Below, one piece after another: positions 8,758 through 15,812 of a DNA stretch of 26,203 nt (position 1 is the stretch's first letter; each line of letters begins with the position of its first letter). Source of the DNA: DASPJR01 sp035628505 (lineage in GTDB: Bacteria; Planctomycetota; SZUA-567; H5-PLA8). The position numbers and the translations under genes were made by a program. Location of the stretch: positions 1-26,203 of the forward strand of contig DASPJR010000097.1 of the NCBI GenBank assembly GCA_035628505.1, read 5' to 3'. The notes below the pieces were generated by a model that saw only the letters and a program-made list of their open reading frames with translations, searched no databases and was not told the origin of the DNA.

Positions 8758-10577
8758 CGCCCACCTCCGCCGCCACTGCCCCCGGCGCCACCCCTACGGC
8801 GGCTCCTGCGCGGCGTGTCGCCGCCAGGCAAATCGCTGCGCTCACCACGGACACCCGGCATCGGGGGCATTGCCGCTTCACTGCTCATGCCGCCGCCCCC
8901 GGATGTGGATCCGCCGCCGGCGCGCGTGCGCGGAGGCAACTTGGTTTCCTCGTCGTCCTCGGCCTGTTTCTTCCGCGCCTGCACTTCCTGCTTCACTGTG
9001 CGGGGAACAAAGACCTCTTCGCCTTCCTGCAAATTCGCCGTGACGATCACCTTATCCAGAGACTGAATGCCCAGCTCAACTTTGCGCCATTCAATGCTTC
9101 CGCCACGCCGGACCTGCACGATCGTGGCACCGCCGCGGTTGCTGATCGCGCTGATTGGAATGGAGATCACGTTGCTGAAGGTCTCGACAGGGAAATCCAC
9201 TGTCGCACGGAAGCCTTCACGCAGGCGGTCTGTGTCGCTTTCCTGCAGTTCCACTTCCACATCGAACACACGCACGCCCGAAAGGCCCTGTGCTTTTACG
9301 TCAGCTTCGGAAAGCTTCGAATTGCGGTCTCGCGCCCAGCCGTCGATCCAGGTCACCTCGCCGCTGTAAACCCGGTCAGGCAGCGTCTTGACCATCACGC
9401 GGGCTTTTGATCCCGTGCCTATCGCTGCTTTTGCGTCATGGTCCTTTCCTTCTTCCACCGATGGGCGGGCTTTAATTTTATTGATGAACGATTCGGGAAC
9501 CTGCGTGCGTACCTTCATTTTGTCATAGCTGGGCAGGTCGATCGGACTCAGCCACGGGCCGACGTATTCGCCAATCTCAACCTTGCGGTTTCCGCGAAAT
9601 TCGTTCACGCGGTACACGGCAATGCCATCATGGGGGGCAATCAGCGTGCTGCGCTCAAGATCGAGCTTGCGGCGGTCCAGGCGCCGTTTGAGGTGCGCCA
9701 GCGCGCGTTCCTGTGTGTTCACTTTCACGTTGAGGCTGTCGGATTGATCGTCGACATCCAGTGCCTTGAGCTTCAGGCTCATGGCTGCATTTTCGCGTTC
9801 GAGTTTCGCCTTCGCCTTTTCATAGTCGAGCGCGCCGCCCATGGTGATGCGGTATTTCATCTCGGTGCGCTGCAGCTCTACTTCCGCGCGTGCAACGGCA
9901 AGTTCCTTACCCATCAGGTCGCTGCCTTTTCCGAATCCTTTCTCGGCCAGCGGCTTGTAGGCCTCCAGATCGGCTTTCGCGTTGGCCAGCCGCGCTTTGG
10001 CTCCGGCGAGCTGATTTTCGATCTCTTCTTTGTCCACCGGAAGCGGCTTGGATAGCAGTTCACGCAGCTTCAGGTCGGCAAAGGCATCGCGTTCTTTTTC
10101 CGTCTCGAGGTCTTTGACCAGGCGCTTGATTTCAAGATCGCGGTTCTGTTCCTGCTGAAACAGGTTTCGCTCGGCGACCGCGACATCGTCCTGCAGTCGG
10201 GAAACTTCCTCTTCAAGTTCCTTCGTTTCCAGCGAAACGACCTTGTCGCCCTTTTTGACGTAGCTGCCTTCAGGAACGAGGAAACTGATTTTGCCCCAGC
10301 GCAAAAACGTCATGCTGGTGACTTTAACCGGCTTCAGCTCGCCTTCTTCACGGCAGAGCACTTCGAAGTCGCCGCGTTTAACGGTCACCCATTCTCCTGC
10401 CGCCGTGGGTTGAACCGGTGTTGCCGCTGTCGAAACGTTCGGCTGCGCCAGCCAATAGACCAGTCCGGCAAGAATTAGAAAAATTGAGAACAAAACAACG
10501 CGCCTTCGCCAGCTCAGAGTCGGCTGTGCAGGCGCGGAGGCCAAAGAAGCAGTGTTCTGGCACTTCACCATGCGCAT
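8754..10577 (-). CDS. HlyD/RND-type periplasmic adaptor subunit 1
   Basis: The first gene of the transporter operon encodes 607 residues: anchor helix at about 26-43, lipoyl half motif at about 98-116 (SFLVPEGSYVKKGDKVVSL), an unusually long helical region (about 117-310) rich in Lys, Glu and Arg, the second lipoyl half (LIAPHDGIAVYRVNEF) and barrel domains ending near EGEEVFVPRTV (about 518-528). Unlike the other two it carries a tail of about 80 residues (about 530-607): a charged linker, then Gly/Met/Pro- and Arg/Gly-rich sequence with no obvious fold. The ATG at 10577 (a second lies two codons on) has no strong ribosome binding site. It overlaps the next gene by four bases. Confidence 0.92.
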   Translation of the reverse strand: MRMVKCQNTASLASAPAQPTLSWRRRVVLFSIFLILAGLVYWLAQPNVSTAATPVQPTAAGEWVTVKRGDFEVLCREEGELKPVKVTSMTFLRWGKISFLVPEGSYVKKGDKVVSLETKELEEEVSRLQDDVAVAERNLFQQEQNRDLEIKRLVKDLETEKERDAFADLKLRELLSKPLPVDKEEIENQLAGAKARLANAKADLEAYKPLAEKGFGKGSDLMGKELAVARAEVELQRTEMKYRITMGGALDYEKAKAKLERENAAMSLKLKALDVDDQSDSLNVKVNTQERALAHLKRRLDRRKLDLERSTLIAPHDGIAVYRVNEFRGNRKVEIGEYVGPWLSPIDLPSYDKMKVRTQVPESFINKIKARPSVEEGKDHDAKAAIGTGSKARVMVKTLPDRVYSGEVTWIDGWARDRNSKLSEADVKAQGLSGVRVFDVEVELQESDTDRLREGFRATVDFPVETFSNVISIPISAISNRGGATIVQVRRGGSIEWRKVELGIQSLDKVIVTANLQEGEEVFVPRTVKQEVQARKKQAEDDEETKLPPRTRAGGGSTSGGGGMSSEAAMPPMPGVRGERSDLPGGDTPRRSRRRGGAGGSGGGGGR

Positions 10578-10840
10578 TCGCTTAATTTAAACCAAAGCTG
10601 CGGCATCAAAGTCACACATAACTTTACTCTCTAAGGAGAGAACAAGCCAGTGGTTCTGCTGCATAGCCTGCTTTCATTTTTACCACTGACGGCCCAGCTT
10701 GTTAGCGAATTCAGTACATCGGCAGCAAATTCTTCCGCACCATGCGCAAGCAGTTCTATTAAGACCCGCTGAGCCCGATTTCACTGTACAGATTCCTATT
10801 AAAGACTATGACGGCAACGACGCTTATTCGGAGGGGATTC
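10578..10840. promoter_or_regulatory. Divergent intergenic region between transporter operon and hydrolase-like gene
   Basis: This 263-base gap must hold promoters for the minus-strand transporter operon and the plus-strand gene. A short inverted repeat, CTCTC-TAAG-GAGAG (10627-10640), lies 50 bases before the first adaptor. AT-rich patches lie near 10585-10595 and 10669-10683. I found no convincing -35/-10 pair. A strong ribosome binding site (GGAGGGG, 10830-10836) serves the plus-strand gene. Confidence 0.4.
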
Positions 10841-12349
10841 ATGGCCGGCATTGGCCTTTGCGAACATGCGGGCGGCATTCGTGTGCAGAGCGACGCGTGG
10901 ACCGTGGAGCACTCCCGGGAATCTGGCGGCGCATGGTCCTCACTGAAGCTGACTCACGGAACAGGCCAGAATCTTCTGCGCCGGCCGTTATCCAGCGCCC
11001 TGCGCTTCGTTCATCCGGACGCAAGCAACGACCTGGGCCGTTTTCATGTCTTCGCTGAGCACTTCGAGAAGGCGCCGCGGCTGAAAATTGAGCAAAGCGC
11101 AGCTGGCGTCGCTGTCGTCATCGCCGAAGGAACCTTCACTGATGCGGACGGTAAAACTGTGCCTGTCGGATACCGCCGGCGGACCGAATATCACGATCAC
11201 GGCCTGATCTGGACGACACTCGATTTCATGTCCGACTCGGGCTGCGACGACGCCGTTGACGTGCTGGCGTTCGACCTTGAGCTGCAAGCGATGAGCGATG
11301 TGTTTGTGCGCCTGCATCCCACCCAGGCTGGCGGCGGCGACCTGCTCGGCGCGCGCGGCTGGTTTGATCTGAGCAACCCCGGTGTACATTTCGTTTCACG
11401 CTTCACGCCTTTGCAGATTTCGCTTTACCAAGGCGGCGTGCAAGGCATCGATCTCTTCACGGGTTCTGAATTCAGCGCCTGGGACACTGCTTTCAAACCT
11501 GAGGCAGGCCGCGGACATTTCGCTGTCACCAGCGACAGCTCCGGCGTCAGCGTTAAGCTCAGCCCGTACTGTATGGCCCAGCGGCGGCTGAAAACGGCTG
11601 TACGTGGCGTGCTTTCGTTCAGGCTTGGCATGTCCCTGCCCGAACTGCAGCAAGTGCGCGCGGCCTCGCTTTCGGTGCGCCGGATCAGCAGCGCCCTCAG
11701 CGATGAAGCAATCGCCGCTATCGCCCGCAGCGGCGCAAAAGTTCTGGTCTATGAAAACAGTTTCGCCGAAGGCGGCGCTTTCTGGCGCGCGGGTGCGTAC
11801 CCTCCGTTCGATGAGGCCGGCATGCACGCGCTTGCGCGGGTGATCGAGACGGCGCACAGGAACAATCTAAAAGTTTTGCCCTCCGTCTCGCTGCATGAGC
11901 TTCATCCGGAAACGGCGGTTTTTGGTGCGCGTTCGCGGGAGTGGATGCACACCGCCGGCGCTCACCTGGATATGATTCACAATTACCGCGGAAGCGGCGA
12001 AAGCGGCGCGTTGATGTGCCTGAAAAGCGGCTGGGTCGATTACTGCCGCCAGTCGATTGTGACAATCGTGCGCGCGCTGCCGTGGGATGGCATCGCACTG
12101 AATCACGCAACATACTATCCCTGCTGCCATGCCGGCCATGCTGCGGCGCCGTGGCATACCGACATCGAGCAGCTTCAGTACATCCTGCGCGCGGCACGTG
12201 AGACGCTTGGCAACGAAAAGCTGATGCTGCTGAATTTGTCGGATTCCCCAAGCCTTTTTGCTGAGAATCTCGCTGACGCCGTTTTTGTGAATGCGGCGGA
12301 GACAGGAATCTTCCCGCTGCGTGCTGCACGCGCCGTGGTGTCGCCGTAG
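10841..12349 (+). CDS. Glycoside hydrolase-like protein: beta-sandwich plus partial TIM-barrel
   Basis: The 502-residue protein starts at the ATG at 10841, which has GGAGGGG six bases upstream; an ATG at 10808 in the same frame has none. Residues about 1-265 read as a beta-rich domain (many Trp, Phe, Val strands; HDHGLIWTTLDFMSD). From about 275 on, alternating strands and helices follow: AKVLVYENSFAEGG, NLKVLPSVSLHELHPE, LPWDGIALNHATYYPC, EKLMLLNLSD, DAVFVNAAETG. These look like barrel strands of an alpha-galactosidase/DUF-type hydrolase, but only about 230 residues are present. No signal peptide is visible, so it may be cytosolic. Catalytic residues cannot be assigned; the usual acid after DGI is replaced by A-L-N-H. 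It is convergent with the UbiA gene. Confidence 0.75.
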   Translation: MAGIGLCEHAGGIRVQSDAWTVEHSRESGGAWSSLKLTHGTGQNLLRRPLSSALRFVHPDASNDLGRFHVFAEHFEKAPRLKIEQSAAGVAVVIAEGTFTDADGKTVPVGYRRRTEYHDHGLIWTTLDFMSDSGCDDAVDVLAFDLELQAMSDVFVRLHPTQAGGGDLLGARGWFDLSNPGVHFVSRFTPLQISLYQGGVQGIDLFTGSEFSAWDTAFKPEAGRGHFAVTSDSSGVSVKLSPYCMAQRRLKTAVRGVLSFRLGMSLPELQQVRAASLSVRRISSALSDEAIAAIARSGAKVLVYENSFAEGGAFWRAGAYPPFDEAGMHALARVIETAHRNNLKVLPSVSLHELHPETAVFGARSREWMHTAGAHLDMIHNYRGSGESGALMCLKSGWVDYCRQSIVTIVRALPWDGIALNHATYYPCCHAGHAAAPWHTDIEQLQYILRAARETLGNEKLMLLNLSDSPSLFAENLADAVFVNAAETGIFPLRAARAVVSP

Positions 12350-12357
12350 AGAGCGCT

Positions 12358-13284
12358 TCAGGCTTCCTTCTGCTGCAGCGCTTTACCGAGCAGCAGACCG
12401 GGGATCAGAAGCAGCAGGCAGCCGACTGCAAACGGCAGCACCTCGGAAAAGTTTTTCTCGCCCATACGCGCACCAACGCCGAGCACCATCGCGCAATCGA
12501 TGACGCAGATGCCCATCACGCCCGTGCGGACCAGGTTTTTCGCGGCCTGCGGCGTGCCGGTCTTGCGCAGCCGGCGCGTGAAGTGCAGCAGGATCAGAGC
12601 CAGCGGCGCGAGCAGCACCCACGCCAGCGGCCCCGTAGTAACCCCGGCCAGAATGATGCCGCCCACACACAACAGCCAGCCAAGCAGAATCGCTCCCGTT
12701 TTGCGCCCTTCTTCTTCCTGCGCCGAAAACGCGGTGATGCCCGCCGCGTAAATGCCGACCGCAAACGCCGGCCCCCATGGCGCTTCGCCGAAGCTTGCGC
12801 TCTCCACGGTTGACGCGAAATACATTGACGCGCTCATGCCAAGCTGGACATTCAAAAAGCGGCAGAGCCCCAGCATCAACGGGCCCATCAGGATGTTGTG
12901 CTTCGATCCGAAATCGTATTTTAGAATCGCCGCCGACAGCAGCGCTGCGCGAAGTACGGAAGAGAGGCTGGCAACTGCCGCCAGCGCGATGCCGCCGGCC
13001 ATCAAGGTCACGGCGCAGACGATTGCTCCGGCCAGTTTTACCTGCCCCGATGGGAGCGGGCGATTCGGCCGCGTCTGAGCATCCTCCTCGCGGTCGGCGA
13101 TATCGTTGAAGGCCATCCCAGACATGTACAAACAGGCGGAGGCTCCGCAGAGCGCCACAAGCCGATCATAGCCGGGACCGTCATGCAGCCCGTGCAGCGC
13201 CCGCATGATGGCATAGCCCGCGAGGATATCGGACACAGCAGTAAAAACGTTGGGGAGACGGACCAGGCGCAGGTACGCGATCAT
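12358..13284 (-). CDS. UbiA-family prenyltransferase, EboC-like
   Basis: This 308-residue integral membrane protein has about nine hydrophobic helices and the first UbiA aspartate motif, NDIADREEDAQTRPNRPLPSG (60-80). The second motif is modified: KYDFGSKHNILMGPLMLGLCRFLN (122-145) replaces the usual D-x-x-D pattern and closely resembles the EboC branch, where GPLNMGLCRGLN is typical. EboC acts in a conserved eboABCDEF cluster linked to export of small isoprenoid-type products in cyanobacteria and other bacteria. No other ebo genes are seen here. The ATG at 13284 has no obvious ribosome binding site and lies 11 bases after the small frame at 13296-13439. Prenyl substrate unknown. Confidence 0.88.
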   Translation of the reverse strand: MIAYLRLVRLPNVFTAVSDILAGYAIMRALHGLHDGPGYDRLVALCGASACLYMSGMAFNDIADREEDAQTRPNRPLPSGQVKLAGAIVCAVTLMAGGIALAAVASLSSVLRAALLSAAILKYDFGSKHNILMGPLMLGLCRFLNVQLGMSASMYFASTVESASFGEAPWGPAFAVGIYAAGITAFSAQEEEGRKTGAILLGWLLCVGGIILAGVTTGPLAWVLLAPLALILLHFTRRLRKTGTPQAAKNLVRTGVMGICVIDCAMVLGVGARMGEKNFSEVLPFAVGCLLLLIPGLLLGKALQQKEA

Positions 13285-13295
13285 GCGCGCAGAGT

Positions 13296-13439
13296 CTAAA
13301 GTTTCCGTGCGCTCGCGTCCAGAAGGGGTTTCTTCTGAGACGGCCTGAAGCGGTCGCTGCGCAGAATAACGCGGCGCTCGTCTTTGTCTTCCAGTCGGAT
13401 TTCACCGGCTCTCACGTTTGACACTGTGAAATCAGCCAC
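13296..13439 (-). CDS. Possible small PilP/GspC-like motif protein or 3' remnant
   Basis: A GTG at 13439, with GGGAGA five to six bases upstream, opens a 47-residue frame that ends in TAG at 13296. Its sequence (ADFTVSNVRAGEIRLEDKDERRVILRSDRF) is the second part of a PilP/GspC homology-region beta motif. The matching first strand (RLRVKSGERV) lies upstream of the GTG in the same frame, which is open right up to the TAG of the PilP-like gene. It may be a small protein, a segment separated by a stop, or a decaying duplicate of the domain in the upstream protein. It looks like real coding sequence, but its start is unsure. Confidence 0.4.
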   Translation of the reverse strand: MADFTVSNVRAGEIRLEDKDERRVILRSDRFRPSQKKPLLDASARKL

Positions 13440-13475
13440 GCGTTCTCCCGATTTTACGCGCAGTCTGCATTGCGG

Positions 13476-14519
13476 CTAGAATTCGTCGGCTTCGCCTTGG
13501 GCCTCGCCCTTTAGTTTTTTCAGCTGGTCCTCGCGGCGCTTGAGTGCGTCTTCCAGCTTTTTGACTTTCATGGCGTCAACCCCGCCCTTGCCTTCAGGCG
13601 CCACGTTGGTTGTCTTGGCCGCTGGAGCGGGTACGGCGGGTGCGGGCTTAGCCGCATTCTTCGGCGCGGGAGCATTGGCCGCCGGCTTCGGTCCACCCGG
13701 CTGCGCACCCGGCGCCGGTGCCTTTGGAGCGGGCGCCTGCGTTTTCACAGGCTTCTCAAGTGCCGGTGCTTTGGGCGCCGGCTTCTCGATCTTCTTTTCC
13801 TTCTCGTCTTCATCGTCCATATCCGGATCGCCCGGATCGGGATTCTTCTTCGCCTCCGCAGTTGCCGCATCCGGACTGAAGCGCAGGTTCTTCACAACGT
13901 ACGGCCGCTGATCCTTGTCGCTGACGTAGACGGCCTGCTTGTCAATGCGTGTGACGATGTAATCGTAGTCCGGGATCTTATCCCCGACCTTCACGCGCTT
14001 GGGAGCGCCGCCGTCCTTGGGCTTAAGCAATCCGTAGGTCTGGCCCTTGATGGTCACAACGCCCATGTATTCGACTTCGGCGGCGCGGTCTTCAGGTCCG
14101 AATTCTTTTTTCGAATTCTTCACGTCTGCCACGGCTTTCTCGGGCGGCGGCGGAGGAGGTGGCGGCGGTGGCGGCGGCGCCAGTGTGGCGATTACTGGCG
14201 GCGGCAGGTTGCGCTTCAGGAAATCAGCTTTTGGCGCAAAGGGAGTCTTGCGATCGCGGTTCACCAGCGCGCCGGAACGCGGATCGAGCATGCGGGTCAC
14301 TGATCCGGGCACGACATAGAAGTTTTCTTCAAGCGGCGGCGCAGCGTTGAGATTTGAGAGCGCGACAGGCGCCTGCTGCTGACTGATGGGTTTGTCGACT
14401 TCAAGCGCGATCGGCCCTGTCGAAAGATACAGGTACAGCCCAGCCGAAAATACGGCCGCAGCCAGGAGGAAAAAGAGCTTCTCCTTATTAAAGCCTGTCT
14501 GATTCTGCTGCCGCCGCAT
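13476..14519 (-). CDS. PilP/GspC-like inner-membrane-to-secretin connector
   Basis: The 347-residue protein has a short cytoplasmic start, one anchor helix (about 14-32), a periplasmic linker containing twelve consecutive prolines (115-126) and a compact beta domain at about 150-214. That domain (YMGVVTIKGQTYGLLK, RVKVGDKIPDYDYIVTRID, VYVSDKDQRPYVVKNLRF) fits the PilP/GspC homology-region fold that contacts secretin N0 domains. The remainder is an acidic patch (229-244), a Pro/Ala/Lys-rich linker and a charged helix at about 315-340. The expected role is to link the PilM/N/O platform to the outer-membrane secretin. It lies downstream of the PilO-like gene across a heptamer repeat. The call rests on motif shape and gene order. 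Confidence 0.82.
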   Translation of the reverse strand: MRRQQNQTGFNKEKLFFLLAAAVFSAGLYLYLSTGPIALEVDKPISQQQAPVALSNLNAAPPLEENFYVVPGSVTRMLDPRSGALVNRDRKTPFAPKADFLKRNLPPPVIATLAPPPPPPPPPPPPEKAVADVKNSKKEFGPEDRAAEVEYMGVVTIKGQTYGLLKPKDGGAPKRVKVGDKIPDYDYIVTRIDKQAVYVSDKDQRPYVVKNLRFSPDAATAEAKKNPDPGDPDMDDEDEKEKKIEKPAPKAPALEKPVKTQAPAPKAPAPGAQPGGPKPAANAPAPKNAAKPAPAVPAPAAKTTNVAPEGKGGVDAMKVKKLEDALKRREDQLKKLKGEAQGEADEF

Positions 14520-14560
14520 CGCTGCTGCCCTGCTTCCTTCTAAACCGCCTAGAATTCTAT

Positions 14561-14630
14561 TCTGTTTTCTGTCGACTGCCTACTGCCTACCGCTTACTGC
14601 TTCGTGCCTACTGCCTTCTGCCTTCTGCCT
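14561..14630. repeat. Heptamer tandem repeat array (ACTGCCT / TCTGCCT)
   Basis: Ten consecutive 7-base units fit in phase from 14561: TCTGTTT, TCTGTCG, ACTGCCT, ACTGCCT, ACCGCTT, ACTGCTT, CGTGCCT, ACTGCCT, TCTGCCT, TCTGCCT. On the minus strand this reads AGGCAGA/AGGCAGT. It fills the gap between the PilO-like and PilP-like genes, and the last unit supplies the first two bases (on the plus strand) of the PilO-like stop codon (14629-14631). Similar AGGCAGT/AGGCAGA heptamer arrays are known from intergenic DNA of several phyla. Confidence 0.9.
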
Positions 14631-15765
14631 ACTCCGTCGGGATCGAATACTTCTTCTTAACCGGTCCTACGCGAACCGGCGTCTTGCCGTTATCGTACAG
14701 CCCGCGCGGGAACTTCACGGGATCAAAAAAGTCCATACCGGCGGCGGAGATTCGCACCAGCACATGCTCTTCTTTGACGCTCAGTTTCTTGCTGGGGTCC
14801 AGTTTTTCTTTTTCGTGATCTGGATTGAACACGTTGAGCTCCGTGCGGTCTTCCTGGCTTTCATCGAGGAACGGCGAGAGCATTTCAAGATTGCGGATGA
14901 CCAGGAACTGTCCCGGCGCGCGCACCGAATGCAGGAAGCGCATGAACGTGTTCACATCGCACTGCAGTTTGATTTCGACCGGGTATTCCTGGATGAAGCT
15001 TTTCCACATGCGGACGTTGTACTTGCGGAAGCGTTCGGAATTCGGATTTTTCTCGTCCGGGTTGTACTTGGGATTGGGAATCAGCGCCGAAGGTCCGGCG
15101 GCAACGGACGGATGCGGCTGCACGGCGACGATTTTCATGTACGCCTCAGGCACGACGCCGCGGTTCTTCTCGTCGATCTCTTCGCGCACCTTTGCCTGCA
15201 TGCACAGCTCGATCATCTTTTCGGCGATGAACAGCTTGCGCAACTGCTCCTCGGCTTCGTTGATGGGAATGTTGACCTTTCCCTTGTACTGGCCAAACCC
15301 GACGTCGTCGTCGAGGCACTCCACTTTTGATTCGATCAGCCGCGTGCGGATCTGTTCGCGCTTGCGCTGCCACATCATCTGGAAGTACACGCCCGGCTCA
15401 CGCTTTTCATTCGCCGGAACTTCTGTCCACTCGGGGAAGTTCATGCGGCTGGCCTGCTGCTTGAGATCGATCAGCTTCTGCGTCTCTTCAATTGTTTTGC
15501 CGTACTGTTCCTTGAGCAGATGCATGTAGCGCCCGGAAAGCGAAGGCGGCGGCTCTGCGCTGTAATCTCCGAAATGCACGGGGTGGATCGGATGGTAGTA
15601 GCGATTCCACGTCGTCGACTTCTGCTCAAGGCGGTTCCGCGCTTCAAGCTCCTTCTTCTTGAGATCCTGGTAGCCGAACACAGGAACAAAATACGCCAGC
15701 GCACCGAGCACCGTCAGGTAGATCAGCCCGTTGACCAGCCGTTTGTCTGTTTCGTCCATCGCCAT
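14629..15765 (-). CDS. PilO-like (Amuc_1100-type) pilus assembly protein
   Basis: This 378-residue protein has a short cytoplasmic N-terminus, an anchor helix at about 10-30 (LVNGLIYLTVLGALAYFVPVFGY), a helical coiled region (about 33-110) and a C-terminal alpha/beta part. The segment YPVEIKLQCDVNTFMRFLHSV...FLVIRNLEML fits the ferredoxin-like core of PilO/GspM. It is longer than classical PilO (about 200 residues) and matches the elongated kind typified by Amuc_1100 of Akkermansia, found next to PilM and secretin genes. The start at 15765 has AGGAAG about eight bases upstream. It follows the PilMN gene by 47 bases. It probably pairs with the PilN part of that protein in the periplasm. Confidence 0.82.
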   Translation of the reverse strand: MAMDETDKRLVNGLIYLTVLGALAYFVPVFGYQDLKKKELEARNRLEQKSTTWNRYYHPIHPVHFGDYSAEPPPSLSGRYMHLLKEQYGKTIEETQKLIDLKQQASRMNFPEWTEVPANEKREPGVYFQMMWQRKREQIRTRLIESKVECLDDDVGFGQYKGKVNIPINEAEEQLRKLFIAEKMIELCMQAKVREEIDEKNRGVVPEAYMKIVAVQPHPSVAAGPSALIPNPKYNPDEKNPNSERFRKYNVRMWKSFIQEYPVEIKLQCDVNTFMRFLHSVRAPGQFLVIRNLEMLSPFLDESQEDRTELNVFNPDHEKEKLDPSKKLSVKEEHVLVRISAAGMDFFDPVKFPRGLYDNGKTPVRVGPVKKKYSIPTE

Positions 15766-15812
15766 AAAGCGTCTTCCTCACGCTGCTGCTTAAGCCGCAG
15801 CGAATCTTCTAC

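Noticed and set aside
10627..10640. Inverted repeat CTCTC-TAAG-GAGAG as a terminator or operator
   Set aside because: Five-base arms with a four-base loop and no T tract are too weak; noted only as part of the intergenic region.
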